Part shown: positions 20,401-33,814 of the stretch, piece after piece
Position numbering within the stretch: the stretch's first letter is position 1
Layout of the letters: each line of letters starts with the position of its first letter
NCBI GenBank assembly: GCA_026873275.1
Contig: JANTUC010000013.1
Span: 1 to 64,000, forward strand
Direction: 5' to 3'
Length of the DNA stretch: 64,000 nucleotides
Source of the DNA: Pseudopithomyces maydicus
Taxonomy: Eukaryota; Ascomycota; Dothideomycetes; Pleosporales; Didymosphaeriaceae
The notes under the pieces: model-generated
What the model was told of the DNA's origin: nothing
Seen by the model: the letters and a program-made list of their open reading frames with translations, nothing else
The model's database searches: none
Translations under genes and position numbers: made by a program

Positions 20401-20750
20401 TTTAGACTTAATATTATATTATAATTAATATAGTCTAGAATCTAGTAGCGCGTAGGGCTAATCTAGTAATTTAGTAGATAAGTAAGAAGTTTACTTAGGC
20501 TTAGCGCTAATTTAATATAAAGCTTATAAACTGCCGCTGAGTCGCAGCGTACTTTAATACTTTTATAGGTATAGTTATTTAGGTCCTAACTACTAGTTTT
20601 TAATTTTTAGATTTAATTTTAACTAAGTAGTGTTATATTATCTTAGCCTTAAAGGTACTTATACCTTTTATAACTACTATTATAAGTTTATATTTATATT
20701 ACACCTGTAGCATATACTAAAATCTTTTAAAGCTAACTATTTTACGGCTG
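17421..20750. other. AT-rich RIP-degraded DNA, no gene
   Basis: Presumed LTR of F2 at the left, then transposon-like remnants that read better on the minus strand (17.9-19.2 kb), none assignable. A polypurine tract (19861-19870) followed by a possible LTR start at about 19873 suggests another element end. Confidence 0.4.
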
Positions 20751-20753
20751 ACG

Positions 20754-20758
20754 ATGCC

Positions 20759-20790
<32 letters not shown>

Positions 20791-20957
20791 GGATAGTAAT
20801 AATGGCGGTAGTAATAGTAGTAATAAGGGTAGTATTTATAATAGTAGTAATAGCGGTGATGGTAACAGCAGTAATAATAATAATAATAATTATAATAATA
20901 AGAATAAGAATAGTAATAAGAGTGGCGCTTAGTAAGAGTAAAAGGAGGAGAATATAA
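20754..20957 (+). repeat. imperfect trinucleotide (ATA/GTA) repeat
   Basis: About 200 bp of trinucleotides of the type RTA/ATA with a purine strand bias; the open frame across it (Ile/Val runs) is an effect of the repeat and not a gene. Confidence 0.8.
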
Positions 20958-20959
20958 GT

Positions 20960-23900
20960 AAAGAGTAAAAGAAGCTTAAGTAACCTACTAAAGAGCTTAA
21001 GTAGCGCTAGACTAGCTGTGCCCTAATAGTAAATATAAATAATATACCCTTTTAGCCTATCTCTTTAGCCCTATTAGTAATAAATATTCTTTTTTAAGTA
21101 AGTAGTGTAGTGTCTAAGAGCAGATATAGTATAGGCAGGGTATTAATCCTCTAGAAAAATTTTAATAGTTTTTTCTTAAATTTTATAGAGTAGTAGTTAT
21201 AGGAATTAGGTTCAGCTTCATAAGTACACCTCTTATATATTTATAATACTTTTATTAACTTCTTTATACGTGTAGATCCTTTACCTTTTTTAAAAGTATT
21301 AATTAGCTTATTTATATTTTTAAAATTTGCCTCTGGGGTCTATAAGTCTTAAGTTTTATTATAGTCTTTTTAATATAGTAAGTATTATAACTAGTCTTTT
21401 TTTATTCTTTTAGCTAGAATCCTTTCTATCTCCTATACTTCTTCGCCTTTAGGAGTAACATTTAGTAATTAAGTATTATATTCTTTACCCTACTTAGGTT
21501 TCTAGCGTTCTAGTAAGGATATATAAAAGACGTTATAAATTTAATAACTAATTAGTAATAGAAGATAGTAAGCCTGCGTTCTAATTATAGCCTAAACTCT
21601 AAAGGATTTAATAAATTTATTAAATATTTTTTTACTTAACTGCTCTTTAATATTTAAGTACTTAGTATTAAGTAGTATTAAGTCTCTTTAGTAAAATAAT
21701 TTTAGTTTATGCCTTTTATTAAAGTGCCGACTTTAATATACTTAGACTTTTATTAAATTATTTTTTAGAGCCTCTTTTACACTATATATATACTTTATCC
21801 TTTCTACTATAGTAGGCACCTCCCCCTCTAGTCTACTATTTTTAGGAGGCTTAGTAAGTATAGGGTGTTTACTATAGACCGCGAGGAAGGGAGTTGTCTT
21901 TATATTATTATATATAGAATTATTATATATAAACTAGGTAATTAGTAAAAGCTGCACTTAGTTATCTTACTACTTTAATATAAATATTTATAGGTATTAT
22001 TCTAGGGTTTAATTCTAGCGCTTAATTTACTTATTTATTTATAGATAGAAGGCGGTGCTTAGCTTATACTTTACCTATAATTAGTAGTAGATTTCTGTTT
22101 AAAATATTAATATAAAGATAGTGCCTCTATTAAATATAATACCTTTTTATACCCTAAATTTAAGGATTATATTTTTAAAGTAGGATTTTATAAATATTTT
22201 TATATTTTATATCTTAAGAGCTAGTATATAGATAGCCATCTTTAAGAAGCGGTAAATAATTATAAAAATTATATTAAAGGCGCAGCCTCTATAATTAATT
22301 ACTAAAAGTAGTCCTATTATAAAGTCTAGTAAGACTTCTTTAAAGATATCCCTTAGAATAGGTAATAGTGCTAGCTGGCTGTATTTTATATACTTTAGTA
22401 TTTTATTCTTTTAGTAGATGGTATATATTCTTATATAATTTTAAATATTATAACTTAGCGTTAGCTAGTAATATAGCTATTTAATAAGCTTAAGCATTTT
22501 ATATGCGCTAAAATAGCCTATTATATATATATTATAATTTTAGAATAAAATTTCTTGCCTAATAGCTAATTCCTATAGAATATAGATTCTACTATTATAT
22601 TTTAGGACTTTATTCTTATTAAGGCACTATATATACACTTTTTTATAGTTTTAGATGCTATTGCTAGTCTCTAAGTTAGTAATTTATTATAGTATAAAGG
22701 CGTCCCCTTATTATAACTGCTAGAACTTAGAGGTAATAGTAGATTCTATTATTATAGATTTACTACTAACTAGTATTCTAGCTAGAGAGCGAGGTACATA
22801 TAGTATATATTTTATAATATTAGTAGTAGGGACCGTTCTAGTTCTATAAATACTAGTTATATATATTTTACACGTGCTTGATAAGCTTGGCTTATTTATA
22901 GATTTTTTTATTTTACTTCTTTTATTCCTTAATAGAACTTTATTTTATAAAGTAGGTAATAAGCGGGTTAGTAATAGGTTCTTCTATATATAGTCTGCCC
23001 TTTATAAGGGTCTATTTATAGAATTTATTTTCTTTAGGTGGTGTTCTATCTTAAAATTAAAAATTACTAGGTAAATAGCCTAACGCGCTTATTACTAATT
23101 AAGCTTTTATATATTATATATACTGCGCAGGTTATTATAATTACTTAGTACTTAAATAGTATACTATATGTCTTCTAAGTAGTGTTGCTATTGTTTAAAG
23201 CTATATATAATAGTTAAAAACTCTAGATTATAGATTTTATAATTAAGTTTTACAGCTTAGAGCTTTCTTAAGATAAATACTACTAAGTATTATTTCTTAT
23301 TTTTAAATAGCTGCAATAGTATCTTAGTAATTATAAAAGTAGAGGTATTTATCTCTACTTAGATAGGCAGCGCAGGGTTAAAGTAATATAAAATAGATAT
23401 ATATAAAAAGTATTCTTTTAGTAATTAAAATGCTTCTTTAGTATTCTTTTCTTATTGGAATTTTTGGTCCTTCTTTAGAATATTTATAAGAAGTGAGGTT
23501 ATTTTTATATAATCTTTTATAAACTGCCTATAGAAATTAGTAAACTCTAAAAATAATTAGAGCTCTTTTATGCTAGTAGACTATAACTAAGTTGTAATTA
23601 TTTTTATATATATAGGATTTATACGGACTCCTTAGGTTCCTATAATAAAACTTAGAAAGTGTACTTCGCCTAAGGTAAATATATATTTAAATAGATTTAT
23701 AAAGAGCTTTATTTTTTATAAGGAGAGAAGTATAGCGTATATAGTATATTAGTAGATTATAAGATTAGCGTTATAGGTGTAAATAAGAATATTATCTAGG
23801 TAAATTATATAAATATAGTCTAAATATTTCGCTAGCACCTTATTAATATATACTTAAAAATTAATAGGGGTATTAATTAGGCTAAAGGGCATAACTAGGT

Positions 23901-26318
23901 ACTTAAAATAACTATAGTGGGTTTAAAAGGCAGTCTTTTATTTATTTTCTACTTAAATCCTTATTTAATAGTAAGTATTATAGAGGTCTAAGGTAGTATA
24001 GTAGTGTACGCCTAATAAATAGTCTAAGATTTTTTTAATTAGGGGAAGTGGGCAGCGATCTTTAATAGTTATTAAATTTAACCCTTTATAATTTATATAA
24101 AGGCGTAAGGTTCTATCTTTCTTAGAGATAAATAAAATGGGGGCACTAGTAGAACTAATACTATATTTAATTTAGCCTTTACTAAGTATATCTTCTAAGT
24201 AGTTATAAAGCACACTAAGCTCGCGTATAAAGAGGTTATAAAATAAGTTATAGGGCAGCTCTTTATCTTTTATAATTAGAATTATATAATCTAACTTTTT
24301 AAAATTTAGGGGAAGGGAGGCTGTCTCCTTATTAAAAATATCTTTATATTTTTATAACGCGTTCGGGATACGCAGGGGCTATATTATATATATTTTATAT
24401 ATATGGGTATTACACCCTACAATCTATATATTTAATTATAGGATACTTAGGAGTAATAATATATTACTTATTTAATTTAAGTTTCTCTTAAAATCCTGCG
24501 CCTCTATAAGTTAGATTTTTATAATACTATATCTTTAATATTATATCTAGGAGCTATAGTTAAGTTAGATATCCCTAGCTTATAGGAAGGGATTATTTAA
24601 TAATAAGGGTATTTTTTCTTTATTAATACTATAGATAGTAGTTCCCAGTGTATATTAGACGCCTATATTATTAGTTAGATATAATTTAAGCGCGTAGATA
24701 GTATAAGTAGTTTATTATTATATACCTATTTAATCTAATTTAGGGAGATCTGCTCCTTTAATAAGTAATAATTTTATTTTTATAATTACTTTTTAGCTTA
24801 GTAGGCTAATATTTATTTATAAGTTAAGGATAGTTTCTAGCTCTCTCTTTAAGCTAATCTCTTTAGCTACGCTATATATACGCTTTATATTTAGTAGGAT
24901 ATAAATTAGGATGCGCCTTATTATCCCTAAATTATTAGTAAGGCTCTCCCTTTTTTTATCTAGTTTACTTATATAGGTAGTTAATTTAGGTTATTACTCT
25001 TATACTTATTAGTATAGTATTTTATTTTTTAGTATTTATAATAGGTAATATTTTTTTATTTTAAGTCTTATTTATGGTGTTTGGCGCTTAAAGCTTAAGT
25101 GTTACTTTTTTAGGCTTTACTTTAGATATATAGTACACTATTAATTTTTATATTATAAATATATAGCGCAGGTTTCGTTTAAGCGTAGATATTAAAATAA
25201 TAAAATCTTCCTTTATAGCTAGCACTTAGTGGTAGTTTATAATAGTTTTTTATAATTCTGGCTTAAGCTTTAAAAAGAGGTATTATACCCTCTATTCCTT
25301 AGTGTAAGGTATAAGCTAGTCCTTTAAGATATCTAAGTAGGTGGCGAATAAGTAAATAATTTAATTTTTCCTTTATATAACTTAAGTGTACACTGTAACT
25401 GCTTTAAGGCTGTAGTTTATTAAGTTAGATAATAAGTTAAGTATATACTATTTAAAATATACTTAGGTAAGTTACGCTCTGCTAAGTTTAAAGGTGCGTT
25501 TAAAATAAGTATATTAGAGTTCCCTTAGGTCGCCTATTATATACTATATTATTTAAATAACTTTCTCCTCTTTTTTAGCAAATTCTTAAGGTAATAATTA
25601 GAAAGCTACTTTATATAAGTAGAAAAACTTATAATATTTTTTTAAATTTTTATTATAATACTTTATAGGGTTCTGTGGCTTAAGCGTATATCTACTATAT
25701 ATTAATATTTAACCCCTAGGTGCATTATATTTATATATATAGATTAGTGTAGCCTCTATTCCTTTTAAATTAGACGTAGTAGGGCTAGGCGTATAATAGA
25801 GATATTTAAGTTAAGTAATTTCAGCCTTAAGGGCGCGAAGTTATTAAAATATATATAACTTATTATGCTTCTTCTTTACTACTTTTATATATTCTTAAAG
25901 GCTTAGCGATAGATTAGTACTAGGTATAGATATTTTATTATTATTAGGTAGATTAATTAGTGGGCTATTAATATTTTTAGAGTTAGTGGCGTTACTTACT
26001 CTTGGGTAATAGGTCGCCCCTAACTAATAGATTAGGTAATTCTAGGAGATATTCTTAGACTATTAGATAAAAAGTACTATTATATAAAATCTAGTTTTAG
26101 GTAATAGAGCTTGCTTTATACTAGAATTAATAGTGGAAGGATAGTAGGTAGGATTAAGAAATAATAATAGTACTTATCCCCTTTATAGAGCGGGATAGGC
26201 GTATAATATATATAGAATCTTTACTAAGTAAGCTAGTCCTAATATAGTCTAATAGCTATTAATAATAATAACAATCTTATAATATATAATATAGAAAAAC
26301 CTATTGCCCGCCGTTATA
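20960..26318 (-). mobile_element. pol: RIP-degraded gypsy element F3 with 5' LTR
   Basis: Minus-strand fossil. From right to left: LTR 26083-26318 (236 bp), gag region 24900-26080, protease about 24500, RT about 24150-23700 with YLD(D/N)ILIYT near 23800, RNase H about 23300-22900, integrase 22700-21800, GPY/F (LLNTKYLN) near 21690 and a chromodomain with QYL-like core near 21370. GPY/F follows integrase in the same frame. No 3' LTR is recognisable; 20960-21300 is unassigned. The first ~520 bp inside its LTR recurs at 31021-31563. Confidence 0.7.
26083..26318 (-). repeat. 236-bp LTR of element F3
   Basis: Read on the minus strand it begins TATAACGGCGGGC (pre-RIP TGTAAC) and ends near ATTTTATA. 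Same length as 11663-11898 and 31564-31799. Confidence 0.75.
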
Positions 26319-26399
26319 GTTAGAGTAGTATAATACTTAAGAATTAAAAGAAAACCTTATAAACTATAAAAAACTACTAGTAGACTTCTATCTTAAATA

Positions 26400-26960
26400 G
26401 AGGAAAGACTAATTTCGACGTAATTATTAGGCGCTAGTACTTTAAAATTAAGGAAATTAGTAATAAAAGCGGAAAGATTAAAAGAAGATAAGTTAACCTA
26501 AGATTAGGAAGGATTAGTAACTAAAGATATAAATAATAATAATATATAAGTACTACTAAAAGTCCTATCCTTTGCTAAGTCCTTCTTTTATAATTAATCT
26601 ATTATATTAGCAACCTAAAGGTTATAATAAGCGTAGAAATACTCTTTTACCTCTATTTTAGCTAACTTTAGTTCTAAATAAACTATTTTAGCACGCGCCT
26701 ATAAAAGAGTTAAATATTTTTACTCTTTTTTAGCTTATAATTAGGATTAATCGTTCTTAAGAATTTATAGGCTATAATTAGTATATACTAAAATATACTT
26801 AGTATATTACCTAGAGACCACGTCTATAAAATAATATAATTTTAACTTTTAATAACGCTCGCAGCTAAGTAATATTTTAAAACTTTAAAATTTAACTTTT
26901 AGCGTATAAGTATAATATTTCTAAATAAATAAGCGAGGAGCTTTTAGTATATTTAAAATA
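26400..26960 (-). pseudogene. RIP-mutated antisense Zn2Cys6/coiled-coil gene of F4
   Basis: Read on the minus strand, all six cysteine positions can be placed between 26863 and 26774: the first is still TGC, the other five are TAT/TAC, each one G-to-A step from Cys. The spacing is CX2CX6CX8CX2CX6C. F-I/V-D after the third cysteine and S-L after the sixth match the element A protein, and the coiled coil (ALA-rich, ending A-N-I-I-D against A-D-V-M-E) aligns as well. The gene therefore encoded protein before RIP. Its ends are uncertain. Confidence 0.65.
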
Positions 26961-27106
26961 AAAAGGAAAATCTAAGTTAAAATATAACTTAAGTTAGTAG
27001 AAGGGCTAGTGCATCTTTATATATCTAATAAGTACTAATAGGCCAGCCACACTATAGAAGGTTAAGCTAGGATATTAGAATAATACTTTTAAAAGGAGGG
27101 GGATAA

Positions 27107-27619
27107 TATTATAATTATAGTAGAACTAAGTAAGGCGTTAAAAAAGAATTACACGCAGGAAATTAATAATAAAAGATTAGTTATATTAGGCCCTATAGGC
27201 TAACTAAGATAAAAGCTTATATTATTTATTATATAATAAGATTTAGTATAAGTAAGAGATCCCAGAGACCTTAGAGATCTTAAAAACCTTAAGAGATCTA
27301 AGGATCTTAGAGTTTAAATAAAACCTCCTAGATAAAGAAAAATAGTATATAGTTCCTAAAGATCTTTAAATAGGTTTTATTCTTTATAGTTAACTTTTTA
27401 TATATCTTTATATACTTACTTATAGCTAAATCGAAGCTCTTCTTTATAATTAAGAATTATTAGCCTTTATAGAAGATAGTTATCTTACTTTTACTAATAA
27501 GATAGGGATATTTACACTACCCGTTATCTAATTATTACTTAACTACTAAATATCTATAAGGCTCCTGAGAAGCCTACCTACCCTTATATAGACTAGATAA
27601 GTAGAAACCCCTTATAATA
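27107..27619 (+). repeat. RIP-mutated LTR of F4 (513 bp)
   Basis: Aligns to 721-1342. CACGTG has become TATATA by transitions. The array region (about 27254-27312) carries GAGATC/AGATCT-type inverted words instead of GGGAGCA pairs, and the three 41-bp units of element A are lacking. Confidence 0.8.
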
Positions 27620-30600
27620 TCTATTTATTAGCCTTTATATCTATATAACTTATATCTTAAAGACCTATATAGTGGTAAGTATTAGAATAATAAGGAACTA
27701 TAGTTAAAATTACTAAAATTATTAATACTTTCTATTATAGCTTTTATATTAAAAGACTTATATATAATATCCTCTCTAGAATAAGCCCTATCTATAATTA
27801 ATAATAGGGGTCCTTTAGATTAGATAACACTTATATCTAAATAAATAATAGATAAAATAATTACTTAGAGTAATTATAGTGCCTATATTAATTTAGTTAA
27901 AATATTTATATATAAAATCAATGGCAGTTCTAATTAAGTAGAATTTATTAACTATTACCTTAGGTAAACTAGTATAAACTAGACTATTTAGTATAAATAT
28001 AATATTAAATTTATATCTTAGAGTTATATATTAAGTGCTAATATAAACCTTATTATCTTTTTATACCTTTTTCTTTTCTCTATTACACCTATTACTTATA
28101 AGGATCTATTATTTTTATACCTCTTTAGTTTTCTCTACTATACTATATTTATATCCTTTATATAGTCTATCACTTATAGCTTTAATTTAACTAATAAATA
28201 TAACACTATAGTATTAAGATCTATTAAGATTACTTTAGCTCTATATACTATAATTAAGTCTTCTATTTACTCTTTTATTAATATATAGAGTAGGTTAAAT
28301 ACTAAAATAGGCTATAATTAGTCTAGTGTAAAATATTTAATTTTATAATATAAATACTAATCTACTCTATATTATTCTATTAGCCTATATATAGAGCCTA
28401 AGGATATAAATCTATAATTTAGTAAATATTAGTCGCGCGCCAGCTTTATTATATAAATATTTACTATTTAAGTAATAATAAGAAGTATAGCCCTACCTAT
28501 ATACCCTACTTAATATTAGGGGTAATTTATTTCTATAGTGCTATATATAATTATTTATAATATATAATAGAATAATTTTTCGCTTATAACTAATAGTACG
28601 TCTAGATAAATTATAGTTTTTAGGTATAATATAAATAAGGTATTAATATACTAGTATAACGCTCTTATTAAAGTAGATAAAATAAAGTTATAAATATCTT
28701 ACTCTCTAATTAGTTTTAAAGAGGCTTAATACTAATATATTACTATACAGCCTAATTCCACTTCACAAGTATAAAAAAGAGTATAGAATTAAGTAAATAT
28801 ATAAGTTTTAAAACAAAATAGATTACATCTTAATAGAGGGTTTAATAATCTATATATATTATATAGAATTAGGTTTCTTAATCCTAATATATATTTTATA
28901 AGTGACGTTAGCTGATTGAATTTTATTAATTTTTAGAAATAATAATATTTAAAAAAAATTATTATAGTATAAATTAATTCTATTCCTATATACTAATCTT
29001 AGTAATATAGAAGTTAGGCCTTACACTTTATATTTAGATATAGAATAGCCTTATTATCTAATTTTATATATAAATATATTATTTAATTACCTCTAGCTAG
29101 GCATCTTATCTAGTAAATTATTTATATAATATAGTATCTATTTTCAAAATTGCTAGCGTAGCATAAAATAATAATATATATAATTTACTAAAAAGCTATT
29201 TTATAATTGCAATTTTACTTATTAGATTATAGAAATATATTTATATATACTAGTTATAAATTAGGTTATAGCTTATCTAAGGGGATAGGTTAGGTCCTTA
29301 GAGTTTACTATACTAAAAACTTCTATTATAAGATATGCTTAAGCGAGAATAGAAGAATTACTTTATTATTATAATATTAGTTTATAGAATACAGATTATT
29401 AGTAATAATAATTCCATTTATGGAGTGGTTTGAGTGCATTAATAGATAATTATATAATTTATAAATTTTATTATATATACCTAATATATAAATAAAATTT
29501 AAGTTTATTCTATTTATTTTAATTTTGAATAAGCATTATATAAACTATATAATATAAATAGTAATACGTTATAATTAGATTAAGGGCCTTTATATATTAT
29601 ATAATATATATATCGCCTAGGCGCCTAAATAAATTAAGTAATATTATAGCCTAATACGCCTTTAGGCTTAAATAATTAAAAAGTGCGTCTTCCCTAGATA
29701 CCCTATTAATATAATAACTATATAAAATTAGTAGAATCTAATTCTACCTTTTTACTAGTCTTATAAGTTAGCGGGAAATTATTAAATTTATTTTAATTAG
29801 TAGCTATACCCTATTATATATTAGAATTAAGAATATCCTTTTAGTAATTTTATTCACTAAAGCCTAAGTACTAAAAATAACTTGAGTATTAATACCTGCA
29901 CTTTAATATATTATATTATATAATAGTCTTTTTAGTGAGTATAATAGTATATTATTATATAACTATATTTAGTCTAAAAGTTACTATTTACAAAAATTTC
30001 TAATTATTAACTAAGTGCTTAAAGATTATTATAATTACTAAATTTTATCTTCCTGTTACTAGGAGCATGTGTTTATATATATAAATTATAAATAGACTAT
30101 TAGTTTATATATTACGTTTTATTTATTACTTTAGAAAATAAATAATAGACCTAAGCTTAAATACTAAGTAGGGGGTTTTAGTATACTATACTAATAAAAT
30201 CCTATATTAAGTATATTTATAATTATATTAGTTAAGGATTGGAGTATATCTATAGTAGTTTTATATTAATATTTTTATAAGAGTAAATATTCTCCTAAAA
30301 GGGGAACGCGCGTTATAATAATTTAAAAGTTTTACTATAGTTTATTTAAAAAGGGAATAGCGCCACCTTTACTACTAGAAAACTTATAATATTAATATAT
30401 AACCTGTTATTTAGCTTATTAAAGGATAGTGAATTAGAATAACCTTTTATATATAATAAAGTTAATTTTTTTTTTTTTTTAATAAAAATAGTCCTCTAGT
30501 TATAGCACATAATAATAGTAGAGGATTTCTTAGAAGGGGAAAGTATTATCTTACTTATAAAATATATTAATAGAAGTTTATCTATTATAGTAAGATAAAT

Positions 30601-31020
30601 AATAGAATATATATTAATTTATAATTACTATTATACTAATAAATTAATAATAAAAGGCTTTAAAAGTGCAGGATATAGTTTTTAAAGAGAACTTATATAT
30701 TATTCTATATTTTTAGAGCGTAAAAGGAGTATTAGAATAGAATATATATATAATAGGTAGTCTTTAAGTATTAAGGATAAAAATTTTCCTAAAATAATAG
30801 AATGCTAAGTAATCTCTTTAATAACTTATAATAGTAATATATAGCCTAATCCTATTATAAAAAAGAAAAGGAAACTAGTATATATTTTAAATTTTATAGT
30901 TAATATTAAATATAATTTTAAAAATTAAAATTTAATAAAACTTAATTTTAATGTTCCTTATATAAGCAGAATTCTAAGGTAAACTACTAGTACTAGACCT
31001 AACCACTAGCCACTATAACT
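27620..31020. other. AT-rich RIP-degraded DNA, unassigned
   Basis: 3.4 kb of TA-rich sequence with stops in all frames. I could not place any family domain. It includes a 14-T run near 30466-30480. Probably several layers of old transposons. Confidence 0.4.
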
Positions 31021-31799
31021 ATATTATATTACTTAAATAATTTTCTCCTCTTCTTTAGTAAATTCTTAAGGTAATAGCCGGAAAGCTACTTTATATAAAT
31101 AAAAAAACTTATAATATTCCTTTAAATTCTTATTATAATATTTTATAGGGTCCTATAACTTAAGCGCACATTTACTATATATTAATACTTAACCCCTAAG
31201 TATATTATATTTATATATATAGATTAATATAACCTTTACCCCTTTTAGATTAGACGTAGTAGGGCTAGGTATATAATAGAGGTATTTAAGTTAAGTAATT
31301 TTAGCCTTAAGGGTATAAAGTTATTAGAATATATATAGCTTATTATACTTCTTCTCTATTATTTCTATATATTTCTAAAGGCTTAATAATAGATTTGTAT
31401 TAGGTGTAGGTATTTTACTATTATTAGGTAAATTAGTTAATAAACTATTAGCGTCTCTTAAAATTAATAATATTATTTACTCTTAGGTAATAAATTGCCC
31501 CTAACTAATAAATTAAGTAATTTTAGGAGATATCCTTAGACTATTAAATAAGAAGTACTATTATATAAAATTTAGTTTTAGGTAATAGAGCTTGCTTTAC
31601 ACTAGAATTAATAATAAAAGAATAGTAGGTAGAATTAATAAATAATAATAGTACTTATTCCCTTTATAGAGCGGGATAGGTATATAATATATATAGAATC
31701 TTTATTAAATAAGCTAGTCCTAATATAGCCTAATAGCTATTAATAATAATAATAACCTTATAATATATAATATAGAAAAACCTATTGCCCGCCGTTATA
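31021..31799 (-). mobile_element. fragment of a second F3-family copy: gag start and 5' LTR
   Basis: 31021-31563 matches 25540-26082, and 31564-31799 matches the 236-bp LTR, both with additional transitions. The rest of the element is missing at 31020. Confidence 0.75.
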
Positions 31800-31990
31800 T
31801 AAAATTTTTATATAATTTTTAATATAAAGTAGTTTTTTGCGTAATCTTGCCGTAATATAATTTTTTATATATTTTTTTATAATATAATTTTTTATATAAC
31901 TTTGCGTAACGTTCTTATAATATAATTTTTTATATAATTTTCCTATAATATAGTTCTTTATATAATTTTTACTATAATATAATTTTTTGC
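31800..31990. repeat. short AT-rich tandem repeat (taatataatttttta-type)
   Basis: Six to eight irregular copies of a 20-30 bp unit built around 'taatataattttttatataa', interrupted by short GCGTAA-containing spacers. Confidence 0.6.
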
Positions 31991-32017
31991 GTGATAGGTA
32001 GGTTAATTATAATTTTA

Positions 32018-32079
32018 TTATAATATAGTAATAAAAATAGGCTACTAATTATAATATAGTAATAAAAATAGGCTATTAA
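32018..32079 (+). repeat. 31-bp direct repeat, two copies
   Basis: The unit starting TTATAATATAGTAATAAAAA begins at 32018 and again at 32049, with one transition near the end. 32080-32690 holds AT-rich sequence without a recognisable gene. Confidence 0.7.
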
Positions 32080-32699
32080 TTTAGTAATTAAGATAAGTTT
32101 AATTATAAAACTAAATTAAATAGGGAATTTTATAGCTAGATTATACGCTAAATTATTAAAAGAAGGCTATAAATAGCGATCTTAAACTAAATTATAATAG
32201 AGAATAGAGGGTATAATTATAAACTAAATTAATAAGGGTTTAATATAATAAATTAACTCTAGCGCTAGGTAATAAAAGGGTTAAAAATAAGATATAATCT
32301 AGTGCAGAAACCTAATGAAGACTAGATTAAAGAGGTCCCATAAAGGTAGAGTAATTAAAATCTCTTTATTAATCTAGTAGTGCTATATATGGCGGTTAAC
32401 TTAAATAATTTTAATATTAAGGGTATTATACCCCTCCTTAGAGCGGTCCTTAATAATAAGCCTAATAAAATTATTTAAAATAATATTATAAGGGTCCTAA
32501 AGGCATTACTTAGAGGTTAAGAAGTCCTTCTAAATTAAATATAAAATAGTTGCAATAGAGAGCTATCTAAAATTACTTTTAAGAATTTAAGATAGTGCTA
32601 AGGCGCGCTAATTATTATTATTATTTAATTACTTATCTAATTACTAAAGATTTACTAAAGGACTAAAAATCTCCTAGACTAAGGATCTCTCAGTCGCTA

Positions 32700-33814
32700 A
32701 TATCTACTCTATAATAAATATTTATATTACTATTGCCGCTATTACTATATTTATAGCTTTTATAATTACTAAATCCACTACTTTTTACCTATCTGCCCCG
32801 TTCCTTACTACCTCTTTTTAGTAGATATTATAACTATATAATATAAATAGCTTTATAAATTCTACTAAATACTATAAATATATAGACGGCGTGCTAAAAG
32901 AGGAACTAGAATAATTATATATTAGAATTCCTAGTTTCTTTAATACCTACTTTAGAAGAATTTTAAATTTAAAGTTAATAGTATAGGCCGTATTTAATAA
33001 GTATAAAAAAGGGGATAATTTATTCTACTAAAAGGAGAGCAGTTAATAAGACTAGTCTAAAAGTATAAAAGAATATAACGTCTTAAGCTAATTTATACTA
33101 CTTACTAATTAACTTTTAAACTTTATAGTAGAGAATTATCCCACCTCTAGATTTTAATAACGGCCACTAATACAGCCCCACTAGCCATTATAAGACTCTA
33201 CTATTAACTCTAAATTAAATATTAGCTTTATAGGTAACCCAAGCGCTGACCTTAATTTTAAATATTACTAATTATAGATCCTTATACTAGGAGAGCTTAA
33301 TAATAATCTATTAATAGATAAAGCGTCTAAAGTATAACTTAACCTAGGGCTATATATAAGAGGTATACTTACTACTTAAGATAATTATTACTTTATCTTT
33401 AACTTTATATTATATGGATCGCGCATATGGCTATAGAAATTTAACTAATTAGGAGGGATTATATCTACACAGTTTAATATTAATAGGAATAGACTATAAT
33501 TTATATCTACTATCCTTAGATTCCTATGGCTGAATAAGGAGTAGCTTAAATTTAATCCCACTATTATTACTGCCAGGGATAAGTAGTATATTAAAATTAA
33601 ATAGGATATAGAGTAACTCATTATTAATAAGATTATAAAATATATACCTTATATTACCAGTTAAGTAATAACCTATTAGAAAGTCTATTAGGAAAAAGAT
33701 AAATTATAAAAACTCTTTATTATTAAAGATTTATAGTAATCTCCAGAATATAAGGAGGAGGGCGAGTTACTATATAAAGTAATTAATAAGAGTGTAGTTA
33801 ATATCGCGAGATAC
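32700..33814 (+). pseudogene. FunK1 fungal-type protein kinase, N-terminal part, RIP-mutated
   Basis: The plus strand reads as the FunK1 (fungal-specific kinase, Pkinase_fungal) family with transition damage: YYKYIDGVLKEELE near 32875, PSFFNTYF, LTNQLLNF, NPSADLNFKYY, LGGIISTQFNINRN, LQFISTILRFLWLNKEQL and EEGELLYKVINKSVVNIARY at the break. Many Gln/Arg/Trp codons are stops. It is cut at 33814 by element C and resumes at 40538. The disruption is by RIP first and by insertion second. Confidence 0.8.
33810..33814 (+). repeat. target-site duplication of element C (left), GATAC
   Basis: GATAC here is repeated at 40538-40542 immediately after the 3' LTR; 5 bp is the gypsy standard. With one copy removed the FunK1 frame continues. 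Confidence 0.95.

Larger units (their letters stand above)
26319..27619 (+). mobile_element. RIP-degraded 3' end of an element A relative (F4)
   Basis: Same layout as 1-1342: antisense zinc-cluster gene, purine tract (27091-27106) and LTR (27107-27619). Differences from element A are mostly transitions in the LTR flanks, larger in the U3 array and in the antisense gene. Confidence 0.75.

Noticed and set aside
20754..20957. Frame with long Ile runs
   Set aside because: Trinucleotide repeat in RIP-degraded DNA.
31800..32079. CRISPR-like or origin-type repeat array
   Set aside because: Units are irregular AT-rich words without unique spacers; fungal nuclear DNA makes CRISPR implausible.
8709..33814. 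Centromere or mitochondrial origin of the AT-rich block
   Set aside because: The block reads as nested transition-damaged retrotransposons, which RIP explains; nothing specific for a centromere can be seen and the codon frames are nuclear gypsy pol.
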